Source: Actinomycetales bacterium
Lineage (GTDB): Bacteria > Actinomycetota > Actinomycetes > Actinomycetales > Actinomycetaceae
Length of the DNA stretch: 40,056 nt
Assembly: GCA_015655375.1 (NCBI GenBank)
Contig: JAATFD010000035.1
Location: forward strand, 1 to 40,056
Direction: 5' to 3'
Within the stretch, counting starts at the first letter, position 1. The number at the start of each line of letters is the position of its first letter. The notes under the pieces were generated by a model that had not been told where the DNA came from, made no database searches, and saw nothing but the letters and a program-made list of their open reading frames with translations. The position numbers and the translations under genes were made by a program. Below, in pieces: positions 16,628-24,874 of the stretch.

Positions 16628-17407
16628 ATGCCCAACCGAATCGAGATCACCGATGAGTCCATCTACTATGGCGACTTCCTCGCTGTCGATGGAGTCACCG
16701 TCAACATCCCGGCCAATGCGATCACCGCGCTGATCGGCCCGTCCGGGTGCGGGAAGTCGACCTTTCTGCGGACCCTCAACCGCATGCACGAGGCGATTCC
16801 CGGCGCACGTGTCGAGGGCTCCGTGCGTCTGGACGGGATCGACATCTATGCCCGTGACATCGATCCGGTCCAGGTGCGTCGCAGGGTCGGCATGGTGTTC
16901 CAGCGTGCGAACCCGTTCCCGACGATGTCCATTCGGGACAATGTGCTGGCGGGGGTCAAACTCAACTCCCGCAAGATGTCGAAGTCTGACCAGGACGGCC
17001 TGGTCGAGGAGTCCTTGCAGGGCGCGAACCTGTGGACCGAGGTCAGGGACCGGCTCGCGCGTCCGGGCTCGTCCTTGTCGGGCGGCCAGCAGCAGCGCCT
17101 GTGTATCGCCCGGGCGATCGCGGTTCGCCCCGAGGTTCTGCTGATGGACGAGCCCTGTTCGGCCCTCGACCCGATCTCGACACTCGCCATCGAGGACTTG
17201 ATGAACGAGCTCAAGGACGAGTACACGATCGTTATCGTCACCCACAACATGCAGCAGGCCGCGCGCGTCTCCGACCGCACCGGCTTCTTCAATCTGGAGG
17301 CGACCGGCAAGCCCGGACGCCTCGTCGAGTTCGATTCGACCGAGAAGATCTTCTCCCATCCGTCCGAGAAAGCGACGGAGGACTACATCTCGGGTCGGTT
17401 CGGCTGA
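16628..17407 (+). CDS. PstB phosphate ABC transporter ATPase
   Basis: This 259-residue ATPase drives PstSCA and links phosphate transport to signalling. Walker A is GPSGCGKST (37-45), the signature LSGGQ is at 150-154, Walker B is [13 protein letters not shown], and the H-loop is IVTHNM. Its length and the RANPFP segment after the Q-loop are typical of PstB. The ATG at 16628 follows an AGGAGAA ribosome binding site; upstream in-frame sequence overlaps pstA and is not family-like. It ends the pst operon. No phoU gene follows; the next genes are convergent. Confidence 0.96.
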   Translation: MPNRIEITDESIYYGDFLAVDGVTVNIPANAITALIGPSGCGKSTFLRTLNRMHEAIPGARVEGSVRLDGIDIYARDIDPVQVRRRVGMVFQRANPFPTMSIRDNVLAGVKLNSRKMSKSDQDGLVEESLQGANLWTEVRDRLARPGSSLSGGQQQRLCIARAIAVRPEVLLMDEPCSALDPISTLAIEDLMNELKDEYTIVIVTHNMQQAARVSDRTGFFNLEATGKPGRLVEFDSTEKIFSHPSEKATEDYISGRFG

Positions 17408-17415
17408 GTCTTCAC

Positions 17416-17447
17416 GGTGAGACGGTGAGACGGTGAGACGGTGAGAC
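17416..17447 (+). repeat. Four tandem copies of GGTGAGAC
   Basis: Four perfect 8-base units (17416, 17424, 17432, 17440) lie 9 bases after the pstB stop. The unit is not a multiple of three and lies outside any gene. Copy number could vary by slippage between strains. Confidence 0.9.
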
Positions 17448-17479
17448 GGGCCGAGGGACGGCGTTTCGGACCTCCCGCC

Positions 17480-17508
17480 GACCCGATGCGCGCGTCATCG
17501 CGCGGGTC
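17480..17508. terminator. Candidate bidirectional terminator between pstB and the lipoprotein gene
   Basis: GACCCG (17480-17485) pairs with CGGGTC (17503-17508), and GCGC-type inner bases continue the stem across a two-base bulge around the loop CGTCAT. It sits in the 179-base gap between convergent genes. There is no T-run on either side, so the assignment rests on position and stem strength. Confidence 0.4.
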
Positions 17509-17586
17509 CGTCCGTGGGGGTCTCGCATCGACAAGAGGTCACCGAGCAGTCCCTCCGTCGGGCTCGGTGGGCTCGGGAATGCCGTG

Positions 17587-18027
17587 TCAAACCCGTTGGT
17601 CTCGCACGCTCCACGTCATCGTGGAGCGGTCGGCAGTCGTGGCGATGCACGTGACGGATCGATCGTTCGCGGATTCCCAGGACTGCTGTGTGGGCACCAA
17701 CCACGTCAGGGCCAATGAGGAGTCGGCGTAGGCGACTCCGACATACTGCTCGAACAACGCCAAGCAGTCGCGCTGGGCGAGGGCATCGAGCTCGTCGGAG
17801 GCCGGCAGTGCATCGCTGGGGACGGTTGCGATGCCGACGACCTCGGCATCGTGTGTCGAGGTGCAGCCCCGTCGCTCGACATCGGTGAGGGCGTCGCCCG
17901 AGGGCGCCATCAGGCAGTCGCCGGTTGTCAAGGACATCACGCCGGTCGACGCGCACCCGGTGAGGACCCCGGAAGACGCGAGGCAGACGACCGCGCCTGT
18001 GATCGCGATGCCGGTCCGCGCGGTCAC
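17587..18027 (-). CDS. Small lipoprotein with septum-formation-like domain
   Basis: This 146-residue protein has a signal peptide ending VLTGC, giving a lipidated cysteine at residue 25. The mature part begins with GDCL, continues with RRGCTSTHDAEVVGI and QRDCLALFEQYVGV, and ends with WESANDRSVTCIA. The spaced cysteines and the CxxxHDAEV, YVG and W-x-x-x-x-R-x-V-x-C motifs match the septum-formation (Septum_form) type domain of actinobacterial exported proteins; four cysteines could form two disulfides. The GTG start overlaps the stop of the pit gene (GTGA), so the two are cotranslated. Why a phosphate transporter should be paired with it is not clear. A role in the envelope is inferred only from its location. 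Confidence 0.72.
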   Translation of the reverse strand: MTARTGIAITGAVVCLASSGVLTGCASTGVMSLTTGDCLMAPSGDALTDVERRGCTSTHDAEVVGIATVPSDALPASDELDALAQRDCLALFEQYVGVAYADSSLALTWLVPTQQSWESANDRSVTCIATTADRSTMTWSVRDQRV

Positions 18028-19082
18028 AGTACGAGGAGTTGGACCACCCAGAAGACAAAGGCGGCCACGATCGCGGCAGCGGGCAGGGTGAGGAACCAGG
18101 CAATGACGATGTTGCCGGCCACGCCCCAGCGCACGGCGGAGACGCGGCGCGTGGAGCCGACGCCGAGGATCGCGAAGGTGATCGTGTGGGTAGTCGAGAT
18201 CGGAGCATGGAGGACGAACGCGGCCAAGTAGAGGATGGTCGCCGAAACGGTCTCGGCCGCGAACCCCCGGGCCGGATCGAGGTCGATGATGCGGCGTCCG
18301 AGGGTGCGCATGATCCGCCAGCCGCCCGAATACGTTCCCAGGGAGATCGCTGCAGCCGCCGAGAGCTTGACCCATAGGGGGATCGACATCTCGCCGGTGA
18401 CCGGATCAAGGATGTGGTGGTGCTCGCCGTAGCCGCCGGCAACCAGTGCCATGACGATGACGCCCATCGTCTTCTGGGCGTCCTGCAGACCATGTCCCAG
18501 TGCCATCGCTGCCGCAGAGACCGTCTGGGCCAGCCGAAAGCGCCGCATCGTCCGGTGATAGGGAGCATTAGCGAACACCATCATGATCAAGCGCATGAAG
18601 AGATAGGCGACGACGAACCCCACGACCGGTGAGGCGAACATCGGGATGATGACGGATTCGACGATCCCCGTCCACTTGACGGTGGTTGCCGAGGCGAGGC
18701 CCGCCCCGACCAGACCGCCGATCAGGGCATGGGAGGACGAAGAGGGGAGGCCCAACCACCACGTGATGAGGTTCCAGGTCGCCGCGCCCACCAAGGCAGA
18801 CAGAACGATGACGAGTCCCGTGCGCTGCACGAAGATGTCACTCGACAGTGAGTAATGGGAGATATCGATGATGCCTTCGCCGATGGTCTTGGCGACCTCG
18901 GTCCCCAGCAGGGCCCCGACGACGTTCATGGCGGCCGCCATGAGGAGCGCGACCCGGGGTGTCAACGCGCGGGTCGACACGGACGTCGCAATCGCGTTGG
19001 CCGCGTCGTGGAAGCCGTTGGTGAAGTCGAAGGCCAGGGCGATGACGGCGACGAGGACCACGAGGACCAGGTTGAGGTCCAC
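18024..19082 (-). CDS. Pit-type low-affinity inorganic phosphate transporter
   Basis: This 352-residue membrane protein belongs to the PiT family, which imports metal-phosphate complexes driven by protons. It has about ten hydrophobic segments and both copies of the family signature: FDFTNGFHDAANAIA near the N-terminus and ALGHGLQDAQKTMGV in the second half. The duplicated inverted topology is typical. It follows the DUF47 gene by 4 bases and is coupled to a small lipoprotein gene downstream. Together with pstSCAB it gives the cell constitutive and starvation-induced uptake. No PHO box is seen upstream of this operon. Confidence 0.93.
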   Translation of the reverse strand: MDLNLVLVVLVAVIALAFDFTNGFHDAANAIATSVSTRALTPRVALLMAAAMNVVGALLGTEVAKTIGEGIIDISHYSLSSDIFVQRTGLVIVLSALVGAATWNLITWWLGLPSSSSHALIGGLVGAGLASATTVKWTGIVESVIIPMFASPVVGFVVAYLFMRLIMMVFANAPYHRTMRRFRLAQTVSAAAMALGHGLQDAQKTMGVIVMALVAGGYGEHHHILDPVTGEMSIPLWVKLSAAAAISLGTYSGGWRIMRTLGRRIIDLDPARGFAAETVSATILYLAAFVLHAPISTTHTITFAILGVGSTRRVSAVRWGVAGNIVIAWFLTLPAAAIVAAFVFWVVQLLVL

Positions 19083-19086
19083 GGTC

Positions 19087-19716
19087 TCAGGACTCCTTCA
19101 CGGCGATCGTCTCGATGCCGTTCGCCAGATCCTCAAAGGCATCGGCACAGGACTCAAGGACTTCGATGACGTCCTTGAGCTTGATGATGGTGATCGGGTC
19201 AAGCCCCGACTTGAAGAGTGTTGTCAGCGTCAGGCGATAGGCTTGGTCGCCCTCGTTCTCGAGGCGGTTGATCTCCACCCAGTAGTCCCGCAGATCGAGT
19301 GGTGATTTGAGGCCGGGCACGGCGTTGGCGGTCTGATCGGCACACCGGGTGAGGACGTTGACCTGGGCGGCCAGCAAGGCGGCGACGTCATCGGGGATGT
19401 TGGTCAGGCCGTAGAGGACCATGAGATCCCCGGCCTCGTCCATCAAGTCCATGCAGTCGTCGAGGCGAGCGGCCAAGAAACCGATGTCCTCGCGATCGAA
19501 CGGGGTGACGAAGGAGAGGTTCAGTCGCCGCACCAACCGGTGGTTGACCTCGTCGCCGTCATGCTCGACCTCGTGGAGCTTGTCGCGCAGGGCGACGCGC
19601 TCCTCCGCGGAGGCTCCGAGCATCGATGCCAGGAGCTCGACGCCGGTGACGAGTTGGCTGGCCTGGGTGGAGAGCAGGTCGAAGAAGGACGGACCCTCCG
19701 GCGCGCGAAGTCCCAC
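19087..19716 (-). CDS. DUF47 / PhoU-like Pit accessory protein
   Basis: This 209-residue soluble, all-helical protein belongs to the DUF47 (TIGR00153, PhoU-like) family, which is commonly encoded immediately before pit genes and regulates the transporter. Repeated D/E-rich helices such as EVEHDGDEVNHRLVRRL and RLDDCMDLMDEAGDLMVLYG resemble PhoU metal-binding E-x-x-x-D motifs. The GTG at 19716 follows GGGGGAA at a suitable distance. It is the first gene of a three-gene operon with pit and the small lipoprotein gene. Confidence 0.92.
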   Translation of the reverse strand: MGLRAPEGPSFFDLLSTQASQLVTGVELLASMLGASAEERVALRDKLHEVEHDGDEVNHRLVRRLNLSFVTPFDREDIGFLAARLDDCMDLMDEAGDLMVLYGLTNIPDDVAALLAAQVNVLTRCADQTANAVPGLKSPLDLRDYWVEINRLENEGDQAYRLTLTTLFKSGLDPITIIKLKDVIEVLESCADAFEDLANGIETIAVKES

Positions 19717-19950
19717 GGTGATTCCCCCAACGGATCTGTGAGCGATGATCGCCTCCCAGAGTAAGGCACACGTGGCCCCATTCCTGCATCGTCCGCGCCT
19801 GTATCACAGCGGCGGCGCAGCGGTGTGCCATTGGACACACGATTCTCGGGACCAATCGCCCCCGCATCATCGTGTTGTGTACGTCATGATTGTGACTGTA
19901 GATCGAGGGCGTCACAGAGCCCTGGAATACCGAGTGCCGCAGGAGGCAAA

Positions 19951-21789
19951 ATGTCTGTGACCGAACAGGATGTGCGTGGTGCAGCGCCGTCGAACACTCC
20001 CGAGGATGTCCTCACGTGGGTGGTTGGAATCGCTGCTCTGACGACGCCTGACGCCATCGAATTCTCCGACGGATCGCAGGAGGAGTGGGACCGGCTGACG
20101 ACCCTCATGGTTGACACCGGAATGTTCGTCCGCCTGAACGCCGACAAGCGGCCGAACTCGTTCCTCGCTCGTTCCCTTCCCTCTGACGTGGCACGTGTGG
20201 AGTCGCGCACGTTCATTTGCTGCGAGAAGGAAGAGGACGCGGGTCCGACAAACCACTGGGCCGATCCCAAGGCCATGAAGGCCACCCTCAAGGAGAAGTT
20301 CTCCGGGACGATGAAGGGCCGCACGATGTATGTCGTGCCGTTCTCAATGGGTCCGCTGGGCGGTCCGATCTCTCAGCTGGGCATCGAGATCACCGATTCG
20401 CCCTACGTCGTGACCAACATGCGCATCATGACCCGAATGGGCAAGCCCGCGCTTGACCTGATCGCTGAGGGCAAGCCGTGGGTTCCCGCAGTTCACTCCG
20501 TCGGCAAGCCGCTCGCCGAGGGCGAGGCCGATACCGAGTGGCCATGCAATGACGAGAAGTACATCACGCACTTCCCTGAGACGAACGAGATCTGGTCCTA
20601 TGGATCGGGTTACGGCGGCAACGCCCTGCTCGGAAAGAAGTGCTTCGCACTGCGCATTGCCTCGACGATGGCGCATCGCGACGGCTGGATGGCCGAGCAC
20701 ATGCTGATCCTGCGCCTGACTCGCGAGTCGACCGGGCAACAGTTCCACGTCACCGCTGCCTTCCCGAGTGCCTGTGGCAAGACGAACCTCGCCATGCTTC
20801 GGCCCACTATTCCCGGCTACAAGGTCGAGACAGTCGGCGACGACATCGCCTGGATGCGTCCGGGCTCCGATGGGCGTCTGTACGCGATCAACCCGGAGGC
20901 CGGATTCTTCGGCGTGGCTCCAGGGACCTCGTACGACACGAACCCGATGGCCATGGAGACGATGAAGTCGAACACGATCTTCACCAACGTCGCCCTGACC
21001 GACGACGGAGATGTCTGGTGGGAGGGCATCGATGCTCCGGCACCGGCGCACCTCATCGACTGGCACGGCAACGACTGGAGCCCGGACTCCGGCGAGAAGG
21101 CTGCTCACCCGAACAGCCGTTTCACCACCCCGGCCAAGCAGTGCCCGATCATCTGCCCCGACTGGGAGGCTCCCCAGGGCGTTCCGGTCGACGCGGTCCT
21201 CTTCGGTGGACGTCGCGCCACCAACGTGCCACTGGTCGCCGAGCAGTACGAGCCGGCTCATGGCGTGTTCATCGGCGCCACGGTCGCTTCCGAGCAGACG
21301 GCGGCCGCTGAGGGCGCGGTCGGTGCTCTGCGCCATGACCCCTTCGCCATGCTGCCGTTCTGCGGGTACAACATGGCCGACTACTGGGGCCACTGGCTGG
21401 AGATGCAGGCCAAGCTGGGTGACAAGTTCCCGAAGGTCTATCAGGTCAACTGGTTCCGCAAGGACGAGGACGGAAAGTTCATGTGGCCGGGCTACGGCGA
21501 CAACTCGCGCGTCCTCGACTGGATCGTGCGTCGCGCGGCCGGCGAGGCCAGCTCGATCGACGGCGTGACCGGGCGCTACCCGAAGTTTGAGGAGTTCAAC
21601 CTCGACGGACTCGACATCGATCAGGCGAAGTGGGATGAGCTCTTCGCGATCGACCCCGATGCCTGGACCGCCGAGACTGACGATGCGGAGCAGTACTTCT
21701 CGCAGTTCGGTGATCACCTGCCCCGGGAGATCACCGAGCAGCTCGGCAAACTCCGTGAACGTATCGCTGCTGCCAAGGCAGCGGCCTGA
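19951..21789 (+). CDS. Phosphoenolpyruvate carboxykinase (GTP)
   Basis: This 612-residue cytoplasmic enzyme interconverts oxaloacetate plus GTP and PEP plus CO2 plus GDP. The P-loop-like kinase motif is FPSACGKTN (271-279), with the hyper-reactive cysteine C275. The preceding HVTAAFP, the GDDIAWM metal site and the [12 protein letters not shown] guanine region are all present. Length and sequence are those of the GTP-dependent class, not the ATP class. The ATG at 19951 follows AGGAGG. It is flanked by a 234-base upstream gap and two strong downstream hairpins, so it is probably a single-gene transcript. In facultative actinomycetes it may also fix CO2 during fermentation; that is inference. 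Confidence 0.97.
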   Translation: MSVTEQDVRGAAPSNTPEDVLTWVVGIAALTTPDAIEFSDGSQEEWDRLTTLMVDTGMFVRLNADKRPNSFLARSLPSDVARVESRTFICCEKEEDAGPTNHWADPKAMKATLKEKFSGTMKGRTMYVVPFSMGPLGGPISQLGIEITDSPYVVTNMRIMTRMGKPALDLIAEGKPWVPAVHSVGKPLAEGEADTEWPCNDEKYITHFPETNEIWSYGSGYGGNALLGKKCFALRIASTMAHRDGWMAEHMLILRLTRESTGQQFHVTAAFPSACGKTNLAMLRPTIPGYKVETVGDDIAWMRPGSDGRLYAINPEAGFFGVAPGTSYDTNPMAMETMKSNTIFTNVALTDDGDVWWEGIDAPAPAHLIDWHGNDWSPDSGEKAAHPNSRFTTPAKQCPIICPDWEAPQGVPVDAVLFGGRRATNVPLVAEQYEPAHGVFIGATVASEQTAAAEGAVGALRHDPFAMLPFCGYNMADYWGHWLEMQAKLGDKFPKVYQVNWFRKDEDGKFMWPGYGDNSRVLDWIVRRAAGEASSIDGVTGRYPKFEEFNLDGLDIDQAKWDELFAIDPDAWTAETDDAEQYFSQFGDHLPREITEQLGKLRERIAAAKAAA

Positions 21790-21814
21790 TCGGCTGATTG
21801 ACTGACCAGCGCCC

Positions 21815-21847
21815 GATCACTCGGACCCATGCGGGCTCCGAGTGATC
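21815..21847 (+). terminator. Terminator hairpin after pckG
   Basis: GATCACTCGGA (21815-21825) pairs perfectly with TCCGAGTGATC (21837-21847), and CCC-ATGC-GGG extends the stem inside the loop. It begins 25 bases after the pckG stop. There is no T-run, as is common in high-GC actinobacteria. Confidence 0.7.
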
Positions 21848-21869
21848 CCGGGATGCCTGGGTTCGGCTT

Positions 21870-21906
21870 CAATGGGTCCGTCCCCCGAGTGGGGGCGGGC
21901 CCATTG
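21870..21906. terminator. Second, 16-bp hairpin after pckG
   Basis: The arms 21870-21885 and 21891-21906 pair over 16 positions with two G-T pairs and a 5-base loop (CGAGT). The stem is stronger than the first hairpin, 22 bases away. It may be a back-up terminator or an RNA structural element. The rest of the gap to 22090 shows no gene. Confidence 0.6.
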
Positions 21907-22090
21907 TCGTGTTCGGAGGCGGGGATGCTGGGTTCACCTGACTGAGGCATCGCCTTGGGCCTCTGCTGAGAACGGTGATGCGGACGGGGGCGGTCCCCGG
22001 TTGATCACTGCTGCAGTGGTGGAGCCTCGCCCCACGCCCGACAATGTTCGAGGACGCTCGCGATCCGACGGGCCTCGGGGAGGAGAAGCC

Positions 22091-22777
22091 ATGTTGATCA
22101 CGCTTGCGGGGTCGATTGGAAGCGGCAAGACCGTCCTCGCCGGGATCCTCGCCGAGGAACTGGGGGCACAACCGCTCTACGAGCCCGTCGAGGACAACCC
22201 GATCATCGACGACTTCTATCGGGGTAACGCGATCGCCGCTCGGTGCAGGGCCGCCGGAGATCTCGACGCCCACAACCCGTACGCATTCCTCATGCAGGTC
22301 TTCCTGCTGAACCGACGTTTCGCGGCGATCAAGCGGGCGCGGGAGAGCGGCCGGGACACCATCCTGGACCGGTCGATCTACGAGGACCGCGTGTTCATGC
22401 GCATGAACTACGACCGGGGCAACGTCACCGAGGTCGAGTGGGACACATACAACGCGCTCTTCGAGAACATGATGGAGGACCTGGAAGGCGCGCCGTACCG
22501 GAAGTCGCCGGACCTCATGATCCTGATCAGGGTTTCCTCCGAGACGATGCTCCGACGCATTCGCAAGCGCGGGCGTCCGTTCGAGCAATTGGAGAGCGAC
22601 CCGGGTCTGGAGGACTACTACCAGGACCTGCTCCGTCACTACGACGAGTGGGAGCGGGAATACGATGCCAGCCCACTGCTCGCGATCGACGGCGACCACT
22701 CCGACGTCGAAGGCGACCCCGCGGACCGCGCCATGGTCGTCCGGATGGTGAGGGAGGCGCTGGGAGTGCAGCGATGA
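22091..22777 (+). CDS. Deoxynucleoside kinase
   Basis: This 228-residue enzyme phosphorylates deoxynucleosides in the salvage pathway. It has an N-terminal Walker A GSIGSGKT (7-14), an E-P-V-E segment, the DRS motif (93-95) in ILDRSIYEDRVF, and the arginine-rich LID region MLRRIRKRGRPFE near residues 155-170. The DRS motif and length match the dGK/dCK/TK2-like family, often annotated as deoxyguanosine or deoxyadenosine kinase in Gram-positive bacteria. Which base it prefers cannot be read from sequence. AGGAGAAG precedes the ATG. It appears to be transcribed alone. Confidence 0.88.
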   Translation: MLITLAGSIGSGKTVLAGILAEELGAQPLYEPVEDNPIIDDFYRGNAIAARCRAAGDLDAHNPYAFLMQVFLLNRRFAAIKRARESGRDTILDRSIYEDRVFMRMNYDRGNVTEVEWDTYNALFENMMEDLEGAPYRKSPDLMILIRVSSETMLRRIRKRGRPFEQLESDPGLEDYYQDLLRHYDEWEREYDASPLLAIDGDHSDVEGDPADRAMVVRMVREALGVQR

Positions 22778-22898
22778 CACGCTGGAGGCCGAGGTCGCAC
22801 CTGTTGCCCTCGTGTCCTGGTGAGGATAACGTGCGAACAGGAACGCATCTCATCGGCAACCGGGCCGGATGCGGGGGCACGCGCGAGGAGTCATCATT

Positions 22899-23447
22899 AT
22901 GGGCGCATCACGAGGGCGGGATCTGGGATTGCTGCTGCTGCGTACGGGAGTGGGCGCGACTCTGGCGGCGCATGGTTCACAGAAGCTCTTCGGGGCACTG
23001 GGAGGTCATGGACTTGAGGGGACGGGCGCCTGGATGGACAGCCTCGGCTTCCGGCCCGGCAAGGTCTCCGCTGTGCTTGCCGGCCTCGGAGAATTCGGTG
23101 GCGGCACCCTGTTGGCACTCGGTCTGGCAACCCCGCTGGGAGGTTCGGCGGCGGCGGCGACCATGGTCGTGGCCAGCGCGGTGGATTCCCCTCGTGGATT
23201 CTGGGCCTCCGGTGGTGGCTTCGAGCTCCCTGCGGTCCTCGCCACGGCGGCCACGTCCCTCGCTCTGGCGGGTGCCGGCAGGTACTCCCTGGACCATCTC
23301 ACGCGTGGCCGCTTCGCCCCCTCCTGGCTGGCGCCGGTGGCGCTGACGGGTTCACTGGCCACCGCGGGGGCACTGATCGTGCGCGCCTCCACGCTGCGTG
23401 CCGCTGACGAGGGTGGAGACGTCGCCTCGGTCGACTCCGTGGACTGA
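22899..23447 (+). CDS. DoxX-family membrane protein
   Basis: This 182-residue protein has four predicted transmembrane segments. DoxX features include LLLLRTGVGATLAAHGSQKLFG at the start and GLGEFGGGTLLALGLATPLG in the middle, followed by a helix ending ASAVDSPRGFW. The ATG at 22899 was chosen over one at 22869 because GAGGAG lies 8 bases before it. DoxX proteins of actinobacteria are linked to redox and thiol homeostasis in some species, but the activity of this one is unknown. It converges on another DoxX-type gene 50 bases away. Confidence 0.82.
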   Translation: MGASRGRDLGLLLLRTGVGATLAAHGSQKLFGALGGHGLEGTGAWMDSLGFRPGKVSAVLAGLGEFGGGTLLALGLATPLGGSAAAATMVVASAVDSPRGFWASGGGFELPAVLATAATSLALAGAGRYSLDHLTRGRFAPSWLAPVALTGSLATAGALIVRASTLRAADEGGDVASVDSVD

Positions 23448-23497
23448 GCTCGAATCCCTCTGGTTTCTTCCCGTATGCGCCAAGCTGCGAGCGCGCG

Positions 23498-23929
23498 TCA
23501 GGTGCGGGTCGAGGCCAACGCGGCCCAGACCAGCACGGGCTGGAAGAACAAGCGGGCGAAGCGTGTGGCGTCGGAGTTCAAACCGAAACCGTCGCGTCGG
23601 TGCACGAACTGCGAGATGTTACCGGGGAAGACCGCGATGAAGAACAGGGCCGCCAGACGGCCCAGCGCGCGGCGGTGCCTGCGGGGCACGGCGACGAGCG
23701 CGGCTCCGAGGCTGATCTCGACGCCGCCCGAGGCCACAACGGTGGTGTCCGGGTCCAGGGGGACCAGATCGGGGACCTGTGCCTGGAACTCCTTGCGTGC
23801 CCAGGTCAGGTGGCTGGTGCCGGCGACGATGAGCATCGTCCCGAGAGCCACGCGGGCCGCACCTCGCGCGAGACTGTCATGGTCGCCGGCGGTGTCATTG
23901 GAGTGGTGGAGCACAGTCATACGGGTCAT
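23498..23929 (-). CDS. DoxX-like small membrane protein
   Basis: This 143-residue protein has about four hydrophobic segments. VALGTMLIVAGTSHLTWARK and the Q-F-V-H-R-R-D segment near the third helix fit the DoxX-like/YphA type, where the sequence ends in a loop with NxQM-like residues and a final helix (FFQPVLVWAAL). GGAAGGA precedes the ATG at 23929; an ATG at 23920 is an alternative. It shares the fold class of the neighbouring convergent gene but is not a close copy. Function unknown. Confidence 0.75.
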   Translation of the reverse strand: MTRMTVLHHSNDTAGDHDSLARGAARVALGTMLIVAGTSHLTWARKEFQAQVPDLVPLDPDTTVVASGGVEISLGAALVAVPRRHRRALGRLAALFFIAVFPGNISQFVHRRDGFGLNSDATRFARLFFQPVLVWAALASTRT

Positions 23930-24118
23930 GGGAATGTCCTTCCAGGAGACAGGATCGTCCTGTGAGCATCGCAGAAGATCGGCTTCCGTGCTTGCTGGGA
24001 CGGCTTCCGGTCCCCGTACGGCCGTCGGCGGCCGCGCAGCTTGGCAGCGGATCCAGTATGCGGAAAAGCGGAGCCCTACGACGACTCACGCTCCCAGTGT
24101 CCGTCCGGGCGAACAGGT

Positions 24119-24124
24119 GATACT
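24119..24124 (+). promoter_or_regulatory. -10 element for a candidate leaderless LppM-type transcript
   Basis: GATACT is followed by 6 bases and the ATG at 24131, the same spacing as at the mutT1-like gene and purD. No ribosome binding site is present. Confidence 0.4.
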
Positions 24125-24130
24125 GGGATC

Positions 24131-24874
24131 ATGACCGATGCGACGCCCGCCCGGACCCTGCTGACGCATCCCGGACGTTCGGCAGTGTTTCTCACCCTGT
24201 TCCTCGCGGCCGCCACACTCACCGCGTGCGACCTGACCGGCACGATGGACGTCTCATCCTCGGGTCAGGCCGATCTGCACCTCGAGATCGGGATCGAGCG
24301 CTCCCTCCTGGACGGGGAAGAACTGACCTGCCAGCAGGTGATGAACGCACTCCTCGATGGCTTCCTGCCTGACGACACAGGAGCCGTTGCCCAAGTCGAC
24401 GACGCTGACTCCCTACGCTGCACGCTCGATGCCCACGTCGATCTCGCAGATCAGGGATGGGACGGAGAATCCGGTCGGCCACTGTGGGCGGCCGACGCGA
24501 ATACGGGCGAGTACCGGTTGTATCTCCCGTTCTCGCAGGGCACAGGTTCCGGTGGACTGACCGAGAGCGATCTCAAAGACCTCGGCCTCGACGGCGATGT
24601 CTCGTTGGCGATCACGATGCCCGCGAACATCACGTCGGCGTCGATCGGGGAGGTCAGCGGGAACACCGTCACGGCGACGGGTGTCAGACTGGCCGTCACC
24701 GACCTCGACGTGCGGTGCTTGGGGTCATCAGAACAGGGGGACGTGACGCCAGTGATCGCCCTCGTCGGAATGATCCTGATTGTCATCGCCGGGGCGCTCG
24801 TCCTCATCATCGGCCAGCGTCGTCACCGCCGGCGCCTGGCTCAGAGGTCGGGTCGCTCGCCGAGCCAGTCATAG
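24131..24874 (+). CDS. LppM-type lipoprotein with C-terminal membrane helix
   Basis: This 247-residue protein has a signal peptide ending LTAC (lipidated cysteine 33), followed at once by DLTGTMDVSSSGQADLHLEI, the start of the LppM domain (about 34-205). Family-like sequence includes TCQQVMNALLDGF. Near the C-terminus is a transmembrane helix (about 214-236, VIALVGMILIVIAGALVLII) and a basic tail. Mycobacterial LppM is involved in surface glycolipid and phagosome effects; I claim only the family here. The start sits 6 bases after a -10 element. The last 34 bases overlap the end of the convergent hydrolase gene. Confidence 0.82.
   Translation: MTDATPARTLLTHPGRSAVFLTLFLAAATLTACDLTGTMDVSSSGQADLHLEIGIERSLLDGEELTCQQVMNALLDGFLPDDTGAVAQVDDADSLRCTLDAHVDLADQGWDGESGRPLWAADANTGEYRLYLPFSQGTGSGGLTESDLKDLGLDGDVSLAITMPANITSASIGEVSGNTVTATGVRLAVTDLDVRCLGSSEQGDVTPVIALVGMILIVIAGALVLIIGQRRHRRRLAQRSGRSPSQS

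Noticed and set aside
17416-17447. CRISPR-like tandem repeat
   Set aside because: The 8-base units are directly adjacent without spacers, so it is a simple tandem repeat.
20344-21717. Long antisense frame within pckG
   Set aside because: High-GC coding shadow. No family sequence, and it lies wholly within a clear enzyme gene.
22869-22898. Upstream start of the DoxX gene at 22869
   Set aside because: No ribosome binding site, while the ATG at 22899 has GAGGAG at a suitable distance.
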